Positions 1 through 8,479 of a stretch of 45,189 nt of DNA are shown here, one piece after another. Source of the DNA: Nostoc sp. WHI (GTDB lineage: Bacteria > Cyanobacteriota > Cyanobacteriia > Cyanobacteriales > Nostocaceae); NCBI RefSeq assembly GCF_015714725.1, contig NZ_WBKM01000106.1, positions 1 to 45,189 of the forward strand, read 5' to 3'. The position numbers were made by a program, and so were the translations under genes. Under the pieces are notes generated by a model that saw only the letters and a list, made by a program, of their open reading frames with translations, was not told the origin of the DNA and searched no databases. Within the stretch, counting starts at the first letter, position 1, and each line of letters opens with the position of its first letter.

Positions 1-190
1 GTTCCTAATCCTCCACCAGAAGTTCCTAGTCCCCCACCAGAAGTTCCTAGTCCCCCACCAGAAGTTCCTAGTCCCCCACCAGAAGTTCCTAGTCCCCCAC
101 CAGAGGTTCCTAGTCCTCCACCGGAGGTTCCTAATCCTCCACCAGAAGTTCCTAGTCTTCCATTAGAAATTCCTAATCCTCCACCGGAAG
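1..190 (+). repeat. 21-bp in-frame tandem repeat (PPPEVPS heptapeptides)
   Basis: About nine near-identical 21-bp units encode a Pro-rich heptapeptide. The first units are almost perfect and the last ones have drifted. The array starts at or before the window edge, so its full size is unknown. Confidence 0.9.
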
Positions 191-609
191 TTCTTAATCC
201 TGTGTTAGATTTTTCTAGCCTTGAATCAATTAATAAACCGGATGCAGCTCAAAGTTCAGCTTTGATAGGAGTACCAAACCCAGAGAGCGATCGCAATAAT
301 AAAATAGTTACTCCTAGTTGTGCATCCACGGAAGGTAATTCTTTTACTATAACAGGTAGAGGAGGTTTACCAGCAGACCCTACAGCAACCATTCGTGGTC
401 AAACTATCTTGTCAGATACGCGAGATTTTATAACTGCACAAACGCAAAACAGTAATCAAGTAAATAGTTCTTCTGCAATTCCTCCAACAAGACAACAAAT
501 TGTCGAAGCCACAAGCTTAAGAATTAATTCCCAAGGACAAGTAGAATTAGTAGCGTCTTTACCTCAAGAGAGTTTATCTCAAAAGCATCTTAATTGTAGC
601 GTTTTATAA
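1..609 (+). CDS. filamentous haemagglutinin-like exoprotein, C-terminal part
   Basis: The reading frame is open from base 1, so this is the 3' end of a longer gene cut by the window edge. The first 65 or so codons encode about nine copies of a heptapeptide of the form PPPEVPS (21-bp tandem repeats at 1-190). The tail carries a Cys followed by NSFTITGRGGLPADP and, later, RGQT and D-R residues, the typical ending of cyanobacterial filamentous-haemagglutinin (two-partner secretion TpsA-like) proteins. Such proteins are large beta-helical exoproteins; the Pro/Glu repeat probably forms an extended linker near the C-terminus. The following genes (TPR-CHAT, DUF928, CHASE2) are commonly found near this family in cyanobacteria. 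An internal GTG at 202 is not the real start, because the coding pattern continues upstream of it. The function as an adhesin is inferred from the family. Confidence 0.75.
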   Translation, partial: VPNPPPEVPSPPPEVPSPPPEVPSPPPEVPSPPPEVPSPPPEVPNPPPEVPSLPLEIPNPPPEVLNPVLDFSSLESINKPDAAQSSALIGVPNPESDRNNKIVTPSCASTEGNSFTITGRGGLPADPTATIRGQTILSDTRDFITAQTQNSNQVNSSSAIPPTRQQIVEATSLRINSQGQVELVASLPQESLSQKHLNCSVL

Positions 610-689
610 ATTTAAAAAAATTAATAAATTTTACATATAAAATAATCAAATAATTTATTAAAAATTTAACCTTAAAAATTGTAACTAAT

Positions 690-3344
690 ATGAGGAAAAT
701 ATCTAGACGAAAGAGGTATAACTATTTAAACAAAAAAGAATTTTGGCGAACTTGGTTATTTTCAAATCTAAAAATCAATGTTGTCTGGCTTTTTTGCATT
801 TGCCTAATATTAAGTCTGTTATTAGCTATTAAGAATATTCCTGCTGTTGCTAATCAATCCATATTATCAGATTCAAATCAGGAAATTCAACAACTATCAA
901 ATTCTTCAGAGTTGTTACAACAAGGTAAAAATTACTATCAAGCTGGACAATACACAGAAGCAGCTAGAGTTTGGGAAAATGCACTGAAGTTTTATCAATC
1001 ACAAAAAGAAATAATTAGCCAAGTTCAAGTTCTTAATTATTTAGCATTAGCATATAAAGATTTAGGAAAAAATCCACAAGCACAAACTGCGATCGCCGAA
1101 AGTATCAATATCATCAAAAGCTTAAAAATTCCCGATACTAAAAGCAGTTTACTATTAGCGCAGGCATTAAACACCCAAGGAACGCTCCAAATACTACAAG
1201 GACAAACTGATACGGCTATAGATACTTGGAAACAAGCAGCAGTCACTTATGAGCGCTCAGGTGATAAAACAGGTAAACTCATCAGCCAAATTAATCAGGC
1301 GCAAGGTTTGCAAACACTGGGACAGTATCGCCGCGCCAAAACTTTGTTAGAAGAACTAGTGACAGAATTGCAAAATCAACCTGACAGTCTCTTAAAGGCT
1401 CAAGGATTGAGAAGTTTAGGCATTGCTCTGCAAACTGTTGGTGATTTAAAGCAATCTAAAACAATTCTCGATAAAAGTTGGGAAATTAGTAAACAATTCA
1501 ACTCTCCAACTGATGTGAGTGCAGTTTTATTTAGTATTGGCAATGTTGCCAGAGACTTACAACAATATGATGTTGCTTGGACATACTACCAACAAGCAGT
1601 TAATTTATCTCCACAACTACAGGCTAAATTAGAAGCACAATTAAATCAATTGAGCTTGTTGGTTAAACTACAAAACTGGGAATCAGCACAGACAATAATT
1701 CCAGAAATAGAAACCAATCTTACCCAACTTCCTCCTAGTCGCCCTGCTATTTATGCCAAGATTAACTTTGCAGAAAGTTTGATGGATTTAAAGCCAGCAG
1801 GAGAAGGTAGAAAAGCAGTTTTGGACACCAACGCCGTCAAAATTTCCCACTTGCTAGCAACAGCTATTCAACAAGCTAAAGAAATCAAAGATCCGAGAGC
1901 CGAAGTTTATTCCCTTAACCAACTAGGTAAACTCTACCAACAAAACAACCAGTTAGCAGATGCGGCAACTTTGACACAACAAGCACTAACAATAGCTCAA
2001 GAAATAAATGCTATAGATTTAGTAGCTCGTGCGGCGGGACAGGTGGGTGCAATTGCTAAAGAACGAGGAGATAGTAATAGCGCCATCCCTGCTTATGAGA
2101 TTGCTTTTAATAACTTGCAATCTCTACGTAGTGATTTAGTGGCAATTAACCGGGATGTACAGTTTAATTTTAAAGAAAGTGTTGAACCGATTTATCGAGA
2201 TTACGTTAGCTTGTTGTTGCAAAAAGATAATCAAAGCAACCTTAAACAAGCTCTGCAAGTGATGGAAGCTTTGCAACTAGCGGAACTGGATAACTTTTTT
2301 CGGGATGCTTGCTTAGATAATAGCAATCCTGTAGTTTTAGAAAAAATTGACTTGCACGCAGCCGTTATTTATCCAATTATTTTAAGCGATCGCCTGGAAG
2401 TTATTCTTTCAGTTCCTAATCAATCTCTGCGTCACTACAGCACCCAACTACCAAAACAGCAAATAGAAACTATTTTAAAACAACTTTATTCTTCCCTATC
2501 CCCTGGTTATTCGAGTAAGGAGCGTTTGCGACTTTCCCAAGAAATTTATAACTGGCTGATTGCACCTGCTCAAGCAACACTCCAGAAAAGTAGTATCAAA
2601 ACTTTAGTTTTCATTCCAGATAGTTTGTTGCGAAACTTGCCAATGGCTGTTCTGTATGATGGCAAACAGTATTTAATCGAAAATTATAGTGTTGTTCTCA
2701 GTCCTGGATTACAACTATTTCCTCAAGGACTGCAACGCCAAAAATTGAGCGTGTTAGCGGCTGGATTGACGGAAGCACGCCAAGGCTTCAATCCCTTACC
2801 TGGAGTTACAGAAGAAATTAAAGAAGTTACTACAGAAGTTAATTCACAAGTGTTGCTAGATCAGAAGTTTAGCAGAGACAGTTTAAAAGCGGCGATCGCT
2901 AATAAATCTTTCCCCATAGTTCACCTTGCAACTCACGGTCAATTCAGTTCCAACCCAGAAGAAACCTTTTTGTTGACCTGGGGCGATCGCATTTCCATTC
3001 AAGATTTTGATCTGTTGTTTAAAAACAGAAGTCAAACAAACATAGAACCGATTGAATTATTAGTGATGAGTGCTTGTCAAACAGCCGTAGGTGATAATCG
3101 TGCAACATTAGGTTTAGCTGGATTTGCTTTACGTTCTGGTGCTAAAAGTACTCTTGCTAGTTTATGGTCAGTAAGTGATGAGTCTACTTCCTCCTTGATG
3201 AAAGAATTTTATCACCAATTGAGTAATCCAAAACTAAACAAAGCTGAGGCATTGCAACAGGCACAAATCAAAATTATGGCTAATCCTTTATACAAACATC
3301 CTTATTTTTGGTCTTCTTTCGTTCTTGTCGGTAATTGGTTGTAA
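690..3344 (+). CDS. TPR-CHAT domain protein (caspase-like)
   Basis: This 884-residue protein starts with a basic stretch and one hydrophobic segment (about residues 28-50), a signal anchor or signal peptide. Tetratricopeptide-type helical repeats fill about residues 70-480, and a CHAT domain fills about residues 550-884. CHAT domains are caspase-fold peptidases of clan CD. The expected dyad is visible: His749 in an ATHG motif and Cys796 in a MSACQT motif. The C-terminus also has the usual ALRSGA and SLWSVSDE signature. It lies 80 bp after the haemagglutinin-like gene and overlaps or abuts the DUF928 gene, so it is probably in one operon with them. A role in processing or controlling the secreted partner is inferred from the neighbourhood only; substrates are unknown. 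Confidence 0.88.
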   Translation: MRKISRRKRYNYLNKKEFWRTWLFSNLKINVVWLFCICLILSLLLAIKNIPAVANQSILSDSNQEIQQLSNSSELLQQGKNYYQAGQYTEAARVWENALKFYQSQKEIISQVQVLNYLALAYKDLGKNPQAQTAIAESINIIKSLKIPDTKSSLLLAQALNTQGTLQILQGQTDTAIDTWKQAAVTYERSGDKTGKLISQINQAQGLQTLGQYRRAKTLLEELVTELQNQPDSLLKAQGLRSLGIALQTVGDLKQSKTILDKSWEISKQFNSPTDVSAVLFSIGNVARDLQQYDVAWTYYQQAVNLSPQLQAKLEAQLNQLSLLVKLQNWESAQTIIPEIETNLTQLPPSRPAIYAKINFAESLMDLKPAGEGRKAVLDTNAVKISHLLATAIQQAKEIKDPRAEVYSLNQLGKLYQQNNQLADAATLTQQALTIAQEINAIDLVARAAGQVGAIAKERGDSNSAIPAYEIAFNNLQSLRSDLVAINRDVQFNFKESVEPIYRDYVSLLLQKDNQSNLKQALQVMEALQLAELDNFFRDACLDNSNPVVLEKIDLHAAVIYPIILSDRLEVILSVPNQSLRHYSTQLPKQQIETILKQLYSSLSPGYSSKERLRLSQEIYNWLIAPAQATLQKSSIKTLVFIPDSLLRNLPMAVLYDGKQYLIENYSVVLSPGLQLFPQGLQRQKLSVLAAGLTEARQGFNPLPGVTEEIKEVTTEVNSQVLLDQKFSRDSLKAAIANKSFPIVHLATHGQFSSNPEETFLLTWGDRISIQDFDLLFKNRSQTNIEPIELLVMSACQTAVGDNRATLGLAGFALRSGAKSTLASLWSVSDESTSSLMKEFYHQLSNPKLNKAEALQQAQIKIMANPLYKHPYFWSSFVLVGNWL

Positions 3345-3364
3345 ACATAGCAGAAGAGGTGAGC

Positions 3365-4429
3365 ATGGTTAAGTTTAATTCTAAAATATTTTTATTTTTC
3401 ACTATTAGCGGCACATTAATAGTTTTGACAGGCAATTCTACATTAGCAAGCCTTCTCCCTCAAGAGAATCCAACCGTTACCAATCAAGTTCTCATTAGTG
3501 TGGAATTTAAACTGCCCAAAGATGCAGCCCCCAAAACCAGCGTTGGCGGTGGCGTTCGCGGACAAGTGCAATTCGCCTTACCCGGAGGTTCAACACCTAG
3601 AACCAGTGTTGGCGGAGGTACAAGGGGTGATGTGCAGTTTGCTTTACCCGGAGGTTCAGCACCTAGAACCAGTGTTGGCGGTGGAACTAGGGGTGATGTG
3701 CAATTCGCTTTACCAGGAGGTTCAACACCTAAAACCAGCGTTGGCGGCGGAACTAGGGGTGATGTGCAATTGACTTTACCAGGAGGTTCAACACCTAAAA
3801 CCAGCGTTGGCGGAGGTACAAGGGGTGATGTGCAATTGACTCTACCTAGTGGAAATTCAACCCCCAGAAGCAGTATTGGTGGTGGTACAAGGGGAAAAAC
3901 TGCACCATTAACAGCATTAGTTCCTCCTACGAAACAGGGACGCACTGTATTAGCAAGCCCCACAATTTTTGTCTATTTGCCTCCAGTTGGCGCAGAAACC
4001 GTATTTTTCAGCCTCCAAGACGAAGACGGAAATCCTCATTATTCGACAATGCTAAAAGTTTCTCCCGATGGCGGTGTAGTTAGTATTACCTTACCTCCAA
4101 CATCACCACCTTTAGTAATAGATAAAAATTACCTGTGGTATTTTGCACCTATTGAACCAGGCGGAATTCTCCGACCTGATAATTATTCTGTAACAGGGTG
4201 GATAAAACGAGTCAAGTCTACATTTAATGAGCAGGAGTTAGCCTCATCTCCTGTGGAATTAGCCACTAAATATGCTGAGGCTGGTGTATGGTATGATACC
4301 CTAAAAATTTTAGCGGCGGCAAAGCGATCGCAACCAAATAATAAAGCTTTTGCTACTGAATGGCACGATTTACTCAAGCAAGTTGGACTAGAAAATATTG
4401 CCTCTGAACCATTAACAGCAGCTTTTTAA
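3365..4429 (+). CDS. DUF928 domain protein with amplified GGGTRG motif
   Basis: The protein has 354 residues if it begins at the ATG at 3365, which follows an AGAGG ribosome-binding site; the frame is open further upstream (to 3335) but would then overlap the CHAT gene. It starts with a signal peptide (to about residue 30). Residues about 48-180 are six copies of a 22-residue unit centred on TSVGGGTRGDVQ. The rest is a DUF928 domain, recognisable by PTIFVYLPP, a FSLQDEDGNPHY segment, ITLPP and a Y-L-W-Y-F strand. DUF928 proteins are cyanobacterial exported proteins of unknown function, often next to CHAT and CHASE2 genes as here. Most members that I know have only one G-G-G-T-R-G motif, so the amplification is unusual. 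The C-terminal helical tail (from about residue 280) resembles the usual DUF928 end. Confidence 0.85.
   Translation: MVKFNSKIFLFFTISGTLIVLTGNSTLASLLPQENPTVTNQVLISVEFKLPKDAAPKTSVGGGVRGQVQFALPGGSTPRTSVGGGTRGDVQFALPGGSAPRTSVGGGTRGDVQFALPGGSTPKTSVGGGTRGDVQLTLPGGSTPKTSVGGGTRGDVQLTLPSGNSTPRSSIGGGTRGKTAPLTALVPPTKQGRTVLASPTIFVYLPPVGAETVFFSLQDEDGNPHYSTMLKVSPDGGVVSITLPPTSPPLVIDKNYLWYFAPIEPGGILRPDNYSVTGWIKRVKSTFNEQELASSPVELATKYAEAGVWYDTLKILAAAKRSQPNNKAFATEWHDLLKQVGLENIASEPLTAAF
3506..3904 (+). repeat. 66-bp in-frame tandem repeat inside DUF928 gene
   Basis: Six units of 66 bp encode FALPGGSTPRTSVGGGTRGD-like repeats. The inner four are nearly identical at the DNA level, and the first and last have drifted, which is the pattern expected from recent unequal recombination. 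The antisense strand is also open across the array because of the codon composition; that frame is a shadow. Confidence 0.93.
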
Positions 4430-4432
4430 AGA

Positions 4433-6529
4433 ATGATGTGGCAAAAACTCAAAAAATCACTGAAAAAATGGCAAGGAACACTGATAATTACTCCCTGTGT
4501 TGCAGGATTAGTCATTGCTGGGAGTAATATCGGTATTTTTAGAATTTTAGAATGGGTGACTTTAGATCAATTATTTCGTATTCGTCCGCAAGAAGCTGTA
4601 GACAAACGAATTGTGATTGTCACAATTGACGAGCCAGATATTCAATATGTCAAGCAATGGCCGATGGCCGATCGCGTTATGGCGAAAATGATTCGCAATA
4701 TCAAAGCACAACAACCAAGAGCGATCGCCATCGATATTTATCGGGATTTACCCGTAGAACCGGGACACGCAGAACTAGTCAAAGAATTTCAAAATACTCC
4801 CAATTTTATTGGCATTGAAAAAGTTGCCGGAAAACCAGTTGCACCACCACCGAATCTAGCTAAACAGGGTCAAGTAGCTGCTAATGACCTCCTCTTAGAT
4901 ACAGATGGCAAAATCCGACGCGGTATTATTTTATTAGGTAAACCTGATCAAAGTTTAGCTCAAGGGCTAGGAGTCAAACTAGCCTTAACATATTTGGAAA
5001 AAGAAGGCATTGAATTAAAAGCAATCAACGCAGATAAACAAATCTACGGTTTAGGCAAAGCTAAGTTTGTACCTCTATCTAGCAATGATGGGCAATACAA
5101 CGAAGTTGATATGGGGGGATACCAAGTTTTAATTAATTATCGAGGTGGGCTAGAGAGCTTTGCTCATATTTCCATGACCGATGTTTTAGAAAATCGCATA
5201 CCTGCTAATTTTATGCGCGATCGCCTAGTTTTGGTCGGTGCAAAAGCTCCCAGTTTAAATGATAGCTATAGTACCCCTTACAATAGCAATTTATTTTTTC
5301 CTACAGAGCTAGTCCCTGGAGTAGTAGTTCACGCAAATCTTACCAGTCAGATTCTCAGCGCCGCCATAGATGGCCGCCCAATGATGCGAGCTACCGTTAA
5401 ACCTCTAAACTGGTTCTTAATCATCTTTTGGTCTGGATATAGTGCCACTCTTGGTGCAATTTACATTAAAAAACGTTGGCTGACCATAAGTGGTTTATTA
5501 CTGGCTGTGGTGATTATTTTTAGCAGTGCTTACATTGCCTTTCTTGGTGGTTGGTTAATTCCTGTATTTACACCATTATTAACTGTTATCAGCGCATTAA
5601 TAATTGGTCTTGTACAGGTTTTATGGAAAAATCTGATGCTTTCCTATCGGCAATTGGAAGATTATGCCCACAACCTAGAAATTAAAGTTCAAGAACGCAC
5701 TGCTGAACTAGCCGAAGCTAATGAAGAAATTAATATTCTCAATGAAAAACTCAAAGGAGAAAACCTCCGCATGAGTGCCGAACTCGATATAATTCGGCGA
5801 ATGCAACAAATGATTCTTCCAAAACCAGAAGAACTAGAAGCTATTGAAGGACTAGATATTGCTGGCTTTATGGAAGCTGCGGATGAAGTCGGCGGCGATT
5901 ACTACGATGTACTGCACACCGACGGAGTAGTAACTCTTGGTATTGGAGACGTAACTGGACATGGCCTAGAAAGTGGATTGTTAATGTTAATGACACAAAC
6001 AGCAGTTCGCCTCCTCAAAGAAATCCGCGAATCTGATTCAGTGCGCTTCTTTGACATACTCAACCGCACTATCTGCAAGAACGTGCAACGGATGAACTCT
6101 GAGAAGAACTTGACATTGGTGATTCTCAACTATGCTCAAGGGCAAATAAGTATCAGTGGACAGCACGAAGAAACAATTATCATCCGCAAAGGTGGGCAAA
6201 TTGAGCTTATTGACACAATGGACTTGGGTTTCCCCATTGGTTTAGATGATGACATAACTGATTTTATTAGCGATATAACCCTGGAATTACAACCAGGTGA
6301 TGGGGTTGTCCTCTACACCGATGGTATTACCGAAGCCAAAGACATCAATAAAAATCAATACGGCCTTGAACCGTTATGTGAAATAATCAGTCAAAACTGG
6401 CACAAATCAGCATCAGAAATTAAAGATGCAGTAATTTTAGATGTGCGACGACATATTGGTAAACAAAAAGTATTTGATGACATCACATTGCTAGTATTCA
6501 AGCGACAGGAAGAAGTTTATGAAAGTTAA
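4433..6529 (+). CDS. CHASE2 sensor / PP2C-type (SpoIIE) phosphatase
   Basis: The protein has 698 residues. An N-terminal membrane helix (about 18-38) is followed by an extracytoplasmic CHASE2 domain (to about 310) with the VIVTIDEPDI and AIAIDIYRDL segments typical of the family. Three membrane helices follow (about 325-405), then a coiled coil (about 410-460) and a PP2C/SpoIIE serine phosphatase domain (about 480-695). Metal-binding acidic motifs are present: VGGDYYDV, IGDVTGHG and LYTDGITEA. It begins three bases after DUF928 and probably belongs to the same transcript. By analogy with RsbU and SpoIIE, the phosphatase would dephosphorylate a STAS protein; a STAS gene and a GHKL kinase-like gene lie about 600-1300 bp downstream. 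The sensed signal is unknown. Confidence 0.9.
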   Translation: MMWQKLKKSLKKWQGTLIITPCVAGLVIAGSNIGIFRILEWVTLDQLFRIRPQEAVDKRIVIVTIDEPDIQYVKQWPMADRVMAKMIRNIKAQQPRAIAIDIYRDLPVEPGHAELVKEFQNTPNFIGIEKVAGKPVAPPPNLAKQGQVAANDLLLDTDGKIRRGIILLGKPDQSLAQGLGVKLALTYLEKEGIELKAINADKQIYGLGKAKFVPLSSNDGQYNEVDMGGYQVLINYRGGLESFAHISMTDVLENRIPANFMRDRLVLVGAKAPSLNDSYSTPYNSNLFFPTELVPGVVVHANLTSQILSAAIDGRPMMRATVKPLNWFLIIFWSGYSATLGAIYIKKRWLTISGLLLAVVIIFSSAYIAFLGGWLIPVFTPLLTVISALIIGLVQVLWKNLMLSYRQLEDYAHNLEIKVQERTAELAEANEEINILNEKLKGENLRMSAELDIIRRMQQMILPKPEELEAIEGLDIAGFMEAADEVGGDYYDVLHTDGVVTLGIGDVTGHGLESGLLMLMTQTAVRLLKEIRESDSVRFFDILNRTICKNVQRMNSEKNLTLVILNYAQGQISISGQHEETIIIRKGGQIELIDTMDLGFPIGLDDDITDFISDITLELQPGDGVVLYTDGITEAKDINKNQYGLEPLCEIISQNWHKSASEIKDAVILDVRRHIGKQKVFDDITLLVFKRQEEVYES

Positions 6530-6544
6530 TATCGGCAAATATAA

Positions 6545-6642
6545 ACAATGCTCTAGAATCCAAAATGAGTCATGAAAATCTCCGATTCTTCTCTCTGTGC
6601 ATCTATGGTTAATTTATTTTTAAAATGATTTATAACTGCTAT
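6545..6642. repeat. degenerate copy of the 8228-8354 inverted-repeat element
   Basis: The left part (GAATCCAAAATGAGTCATGA) and the right part (AAATGATTTATAACTGCTAT) resemble, in the same order, the two ends of the element at 8228-8354. The interior differs. It looks like an old copy of the same small mobile repeat and lies just after the CHASE2 gene. Confidence 0.5.
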
Positions 6643-6863
6643 AGGAATCATATTTGATTTCTGAAAAAATCTCGGTAGTCTTGTAATGGGCTGTCATGGC
6701 TAAAATGATTGCAAAAAAATTGTAGGTTGGGTGGAGGCTTTGCGTAACCCAACATCCTGATATATGTTGGGTTGCGCTTTGCTCCACCCAACCTACGTCT
6801 AACGCACTATTTTGCGTAGACAGTCTACTACGTGCATTTCAAAAATCAAATACTAGTCCTATA
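6640..6863. repeat. nested palindromic repeat pair in a 600-bp gap
   Basis: The gap 6530-7128 carries no gene. An outer imperfect inverted repeat (TATAGGAATCATATTTGATT near 6640, matched by its near-complement ending at 6863) encloses an inner palindrome at 6722-6796. The inner element has perfect 15-bp ends GTAGGTTGGGTGGAG / CTCCACCCAACCTAC and an internal perfect AACCCAACAT / ATGTTGGGTT arm pair. Both are of the small dispersed, foldable repeat type common in Nostoc genomes. The nesting shows successive insertions. Confidence 0.7.
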
Positions 6864-6934
6864 TACGATCATCGACTTAGATTTTTAGCTTATTGGGTAT
6901 TGCATAATTGCGGTATTAAATCATTAAATTCAAC

Positions 6935-7070
6935 TTTTAAAGTAAGAATTCAGCATCCAAAATTCAGTAGTCATAATTTATAAGAAATCTAGAATGCCTA
7001 GTATATTTATTTATCAAATTTTCTTCTGATTTTTTAACTATTCTGCCTCCTGAATTCTTACCTTTTAAAA
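6935..7070. repeat. inverted-repeat element upstream of the GHKL gene
   Basis: Arms at 6935-6953 and 7050-7070 are complementary around a shared TAAGAATTCAG core with flanking TTTTAAA, with one or two mismatches or gaps. The interior is AT-rich and non-coding. It ends about 60 bp before the next start codon, so it may sit in or near the promoter of that gene. Confidence 0.55.
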
Positions 7071-7128
7071 CTCTTCTTATTTGCGCTTAACCTGCATTTA
7101 TGTACAATTATTTTGAGATTAAAAAACT

Positions 7129-7749
7129 ATGATTCCAATATCTACAGTCTCTACTATAATCAAAACTGAATTATTTGGTGATTTGATCTCTGACTTTCCT
7201 CCAGAACATGATTCTCTTGAACTTTCTTTTACACCCACTTCTCGCTCAATCAAACAACGTTGGCGTAGCAATCGTCTTTCAGCACATTTTTTTGCAGACT
7301 ACTTTACCAACTTTTTAGCGGTAGATGAAAATGAACCAAATCAAGAACAAATAATCAAAGAAAGTAAAAGTGCGGTTAGCTATGTTGCCAACGAACTTTT
7401 AGAAAATGCCATGAAGTTTAATGATGATAGTTCTAACTACAAAGTAAGATTTGGTATTCATTTATTGAATGACGCAGATAGTGTCACTGCCGTGATTTTT
7501 GCCAGCAATAGTATTAAACTAGAAACTGAAGCTAAATTGAGAGCAGTTATTAAAAAAATCTTAACTTCAAATACCCATGAAATGTATGTGCATCAAGTTG
7601 AAAAAAGTGCTGACGAAAATGGATCTTCTGGCTTAGGGCTGTTAACCATGATTAATGACTACTCAGCTAAAATTGGTTGGAAATTAGAAACTATTCAGCA
7701 AGAATCTATAATCATGGCTGTAACTACAATGGCGCAATTTAAGGTATAG
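7129..7749 (+). CDS. GHKL ATP-binding protein (SiaB/anti-sigma kinase-like)
   Basis: This 206-residue soluble protein has the hallmarks of a histidine-kinase-like (GHKL) ATPase without a histidine phosphoacceptor domain. An N-box, ELLENAMKFND, lies around residues 88-98, and a glycine-rich SSGLGLL motif lies near residue 168. It precedes a STAS gene by about 50 bp and follows a PP2C phosphatase gene, so by analogy with RsbW/SpoIIAB or SiaB it probably phosphorylates the STAS partner. I recall the family as the cyanobacterial slr1658-type regulators, but have not been able to check this. No sigma factor is adjacent, so the final target may be something other than a sigma factor. Confidence 0.72.
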   Translation: MIPISTVSTIIKTELFGDLISDFPPEHDSLELSFTPTSRSIKQRWRSNRLSAHFFADYFTNFLAVDENEPNQEQIIKESKSAVSYVANELLENAMKFNDDSSNYKVRFGIHLLNDADSVTAVIFASNSIKLETEAKLRAVIKKILTSNTHEMYVHQVEKSADENGSSGLGLLTMINDYSAKIGWKLETIQQESIIMAVTTMAQFKV

Positions 7750-7800
7750 TATTCATCGGTATCTGATTCAAATATTGTTTATTTAGGAAAAGAACATATT

Positions 7801-8154
7801 ATGGTTTTGCAAGAGATTAAAGATGGAGATTACACTGTTGAAGCTTATACAGACTCTGCAATAGTTAACTTTAAAGGAGAATTGAGCCTTGGGGGATCGA
7901 GTGAATATGAACCAATTACCAATCTACTCAATAAAATTGCCGCAACCGATCCTGCAACGATGACTTTGAACTTAAGAGATTTAGCATTTCTCAACAGTTC
8001 CGGTATTAGTATGTTATCAAAATTTGTCCTGAGCTTGCGTAAGAAAAAAGGAATTCAGTTGCTTATCTTAGGTTCAAATACTATGCCTTGGCAAGGAAAA
8101 TCATTGAAAAACCTAGAACGTTTACTCCCTGGTCTTAAACTCGAAATTGAATAA
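7801..8154 (+). CDS. STAS-like anti-sigma-antagonist type regulator
   Basis: The protein has 117 residues with the alternating strand-helix pattern of STAS domains. The segment LNLRDLAFLNSSGISML (about residues 56-72) matches the phosphorylation loop of SpoIIAA and RsbV; Ser66 or Ser67 would be the phosphorylated residue, with Asn65 where many homologues have Asp. It is 51 bp downstream of the GHKL gene and preceded by AGGAAAAG. It is the likely substrate of both the GHKL protein (kinase) and the CHASE2 phosphatase upstream. I think this is the slr1659-type family, from memory. Confidence 0.75.
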   Translation: MVLQEIKDGDYTVEAYTDSAIVNFKGELSLGGSSEYEPITNLLNKIAATDPATMTLNLRDLAFLNSSGISMLSKFVLSLRKKKGIQLLILGSNTMPWQGKSLKNLERLLPGLKLEIE

Positions 8155-8227
8155 TAAATATACTAAAAAGCTTAAAGCATTGCTACTGCTGGACGTTAGT
8201 TTTTTGGTTCTTCGGTACTTATTATGC

Positions 8228-8354
8228 TATAGCAATCCTAAATGAGTCGTGAAAAATATAAATAAGGAAACGAACCGCCAAGAACGCCAAGGACACAAAG
8301 GGAAGAAAGAAGAAAGAGATATAGAATTTTCACAAATGATTTAGGACTGCTATA
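8228..8354. repeat. 127-bp MITE-like inverted-repeat element
   Basis: Two 28-bp arms (8228-8255 and 8327-8354) are inverted copies with four or five mismatches; the left arm begins TATAGCAATCCTAAATGAGT. The interior contains AACGCCAAGG-type sequence that is widely dispersed in cyanobacteria. No coding capacity is seen. Related pieces occur at 6545-6642 and 17718-17743. Confidence 0.75.
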
Positions 8355-8363
8355 TGTAGCTTT

Positions 8364-8408
8364 GATAATATTTAAAGCCCTTATCTGATGAGGGTTTTAA
8401 ATATTATC
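8364..8408 (+). terminator. stem-loop after the STAS gene
   Basis: A long AT-rich stem (GATAATATTTAAAGCCCT paired with its near-perfect complement) encloses a six-base loop and is followed by a short T-rich run. It lies about 210 bp after the STAS stop and 70 bp before the MscS start. It could end the upstream transcript; it could also be another dispersed palindrome. Confidence 0.45.
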
Positions 8409-8479
8409 TTTTAATTTAAGACCGATTTCAGATGAAAGATAATTAAACAATTATAAATAGGAGCAATAAAACTACTACA

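Noticed and set aside
1..190. Regular 21-bp repeats, possible CRISPR array
   Set aside because: Units are contiguous without spacers and in frame with a protein; they encode a Pro-rich heptapeptide.
3484..3963. Open frame of 159 codons on the minus strand across the DUF928 repeats
   Set aside because: It is an antisense shadow produced by the 66-bp repeat composition.
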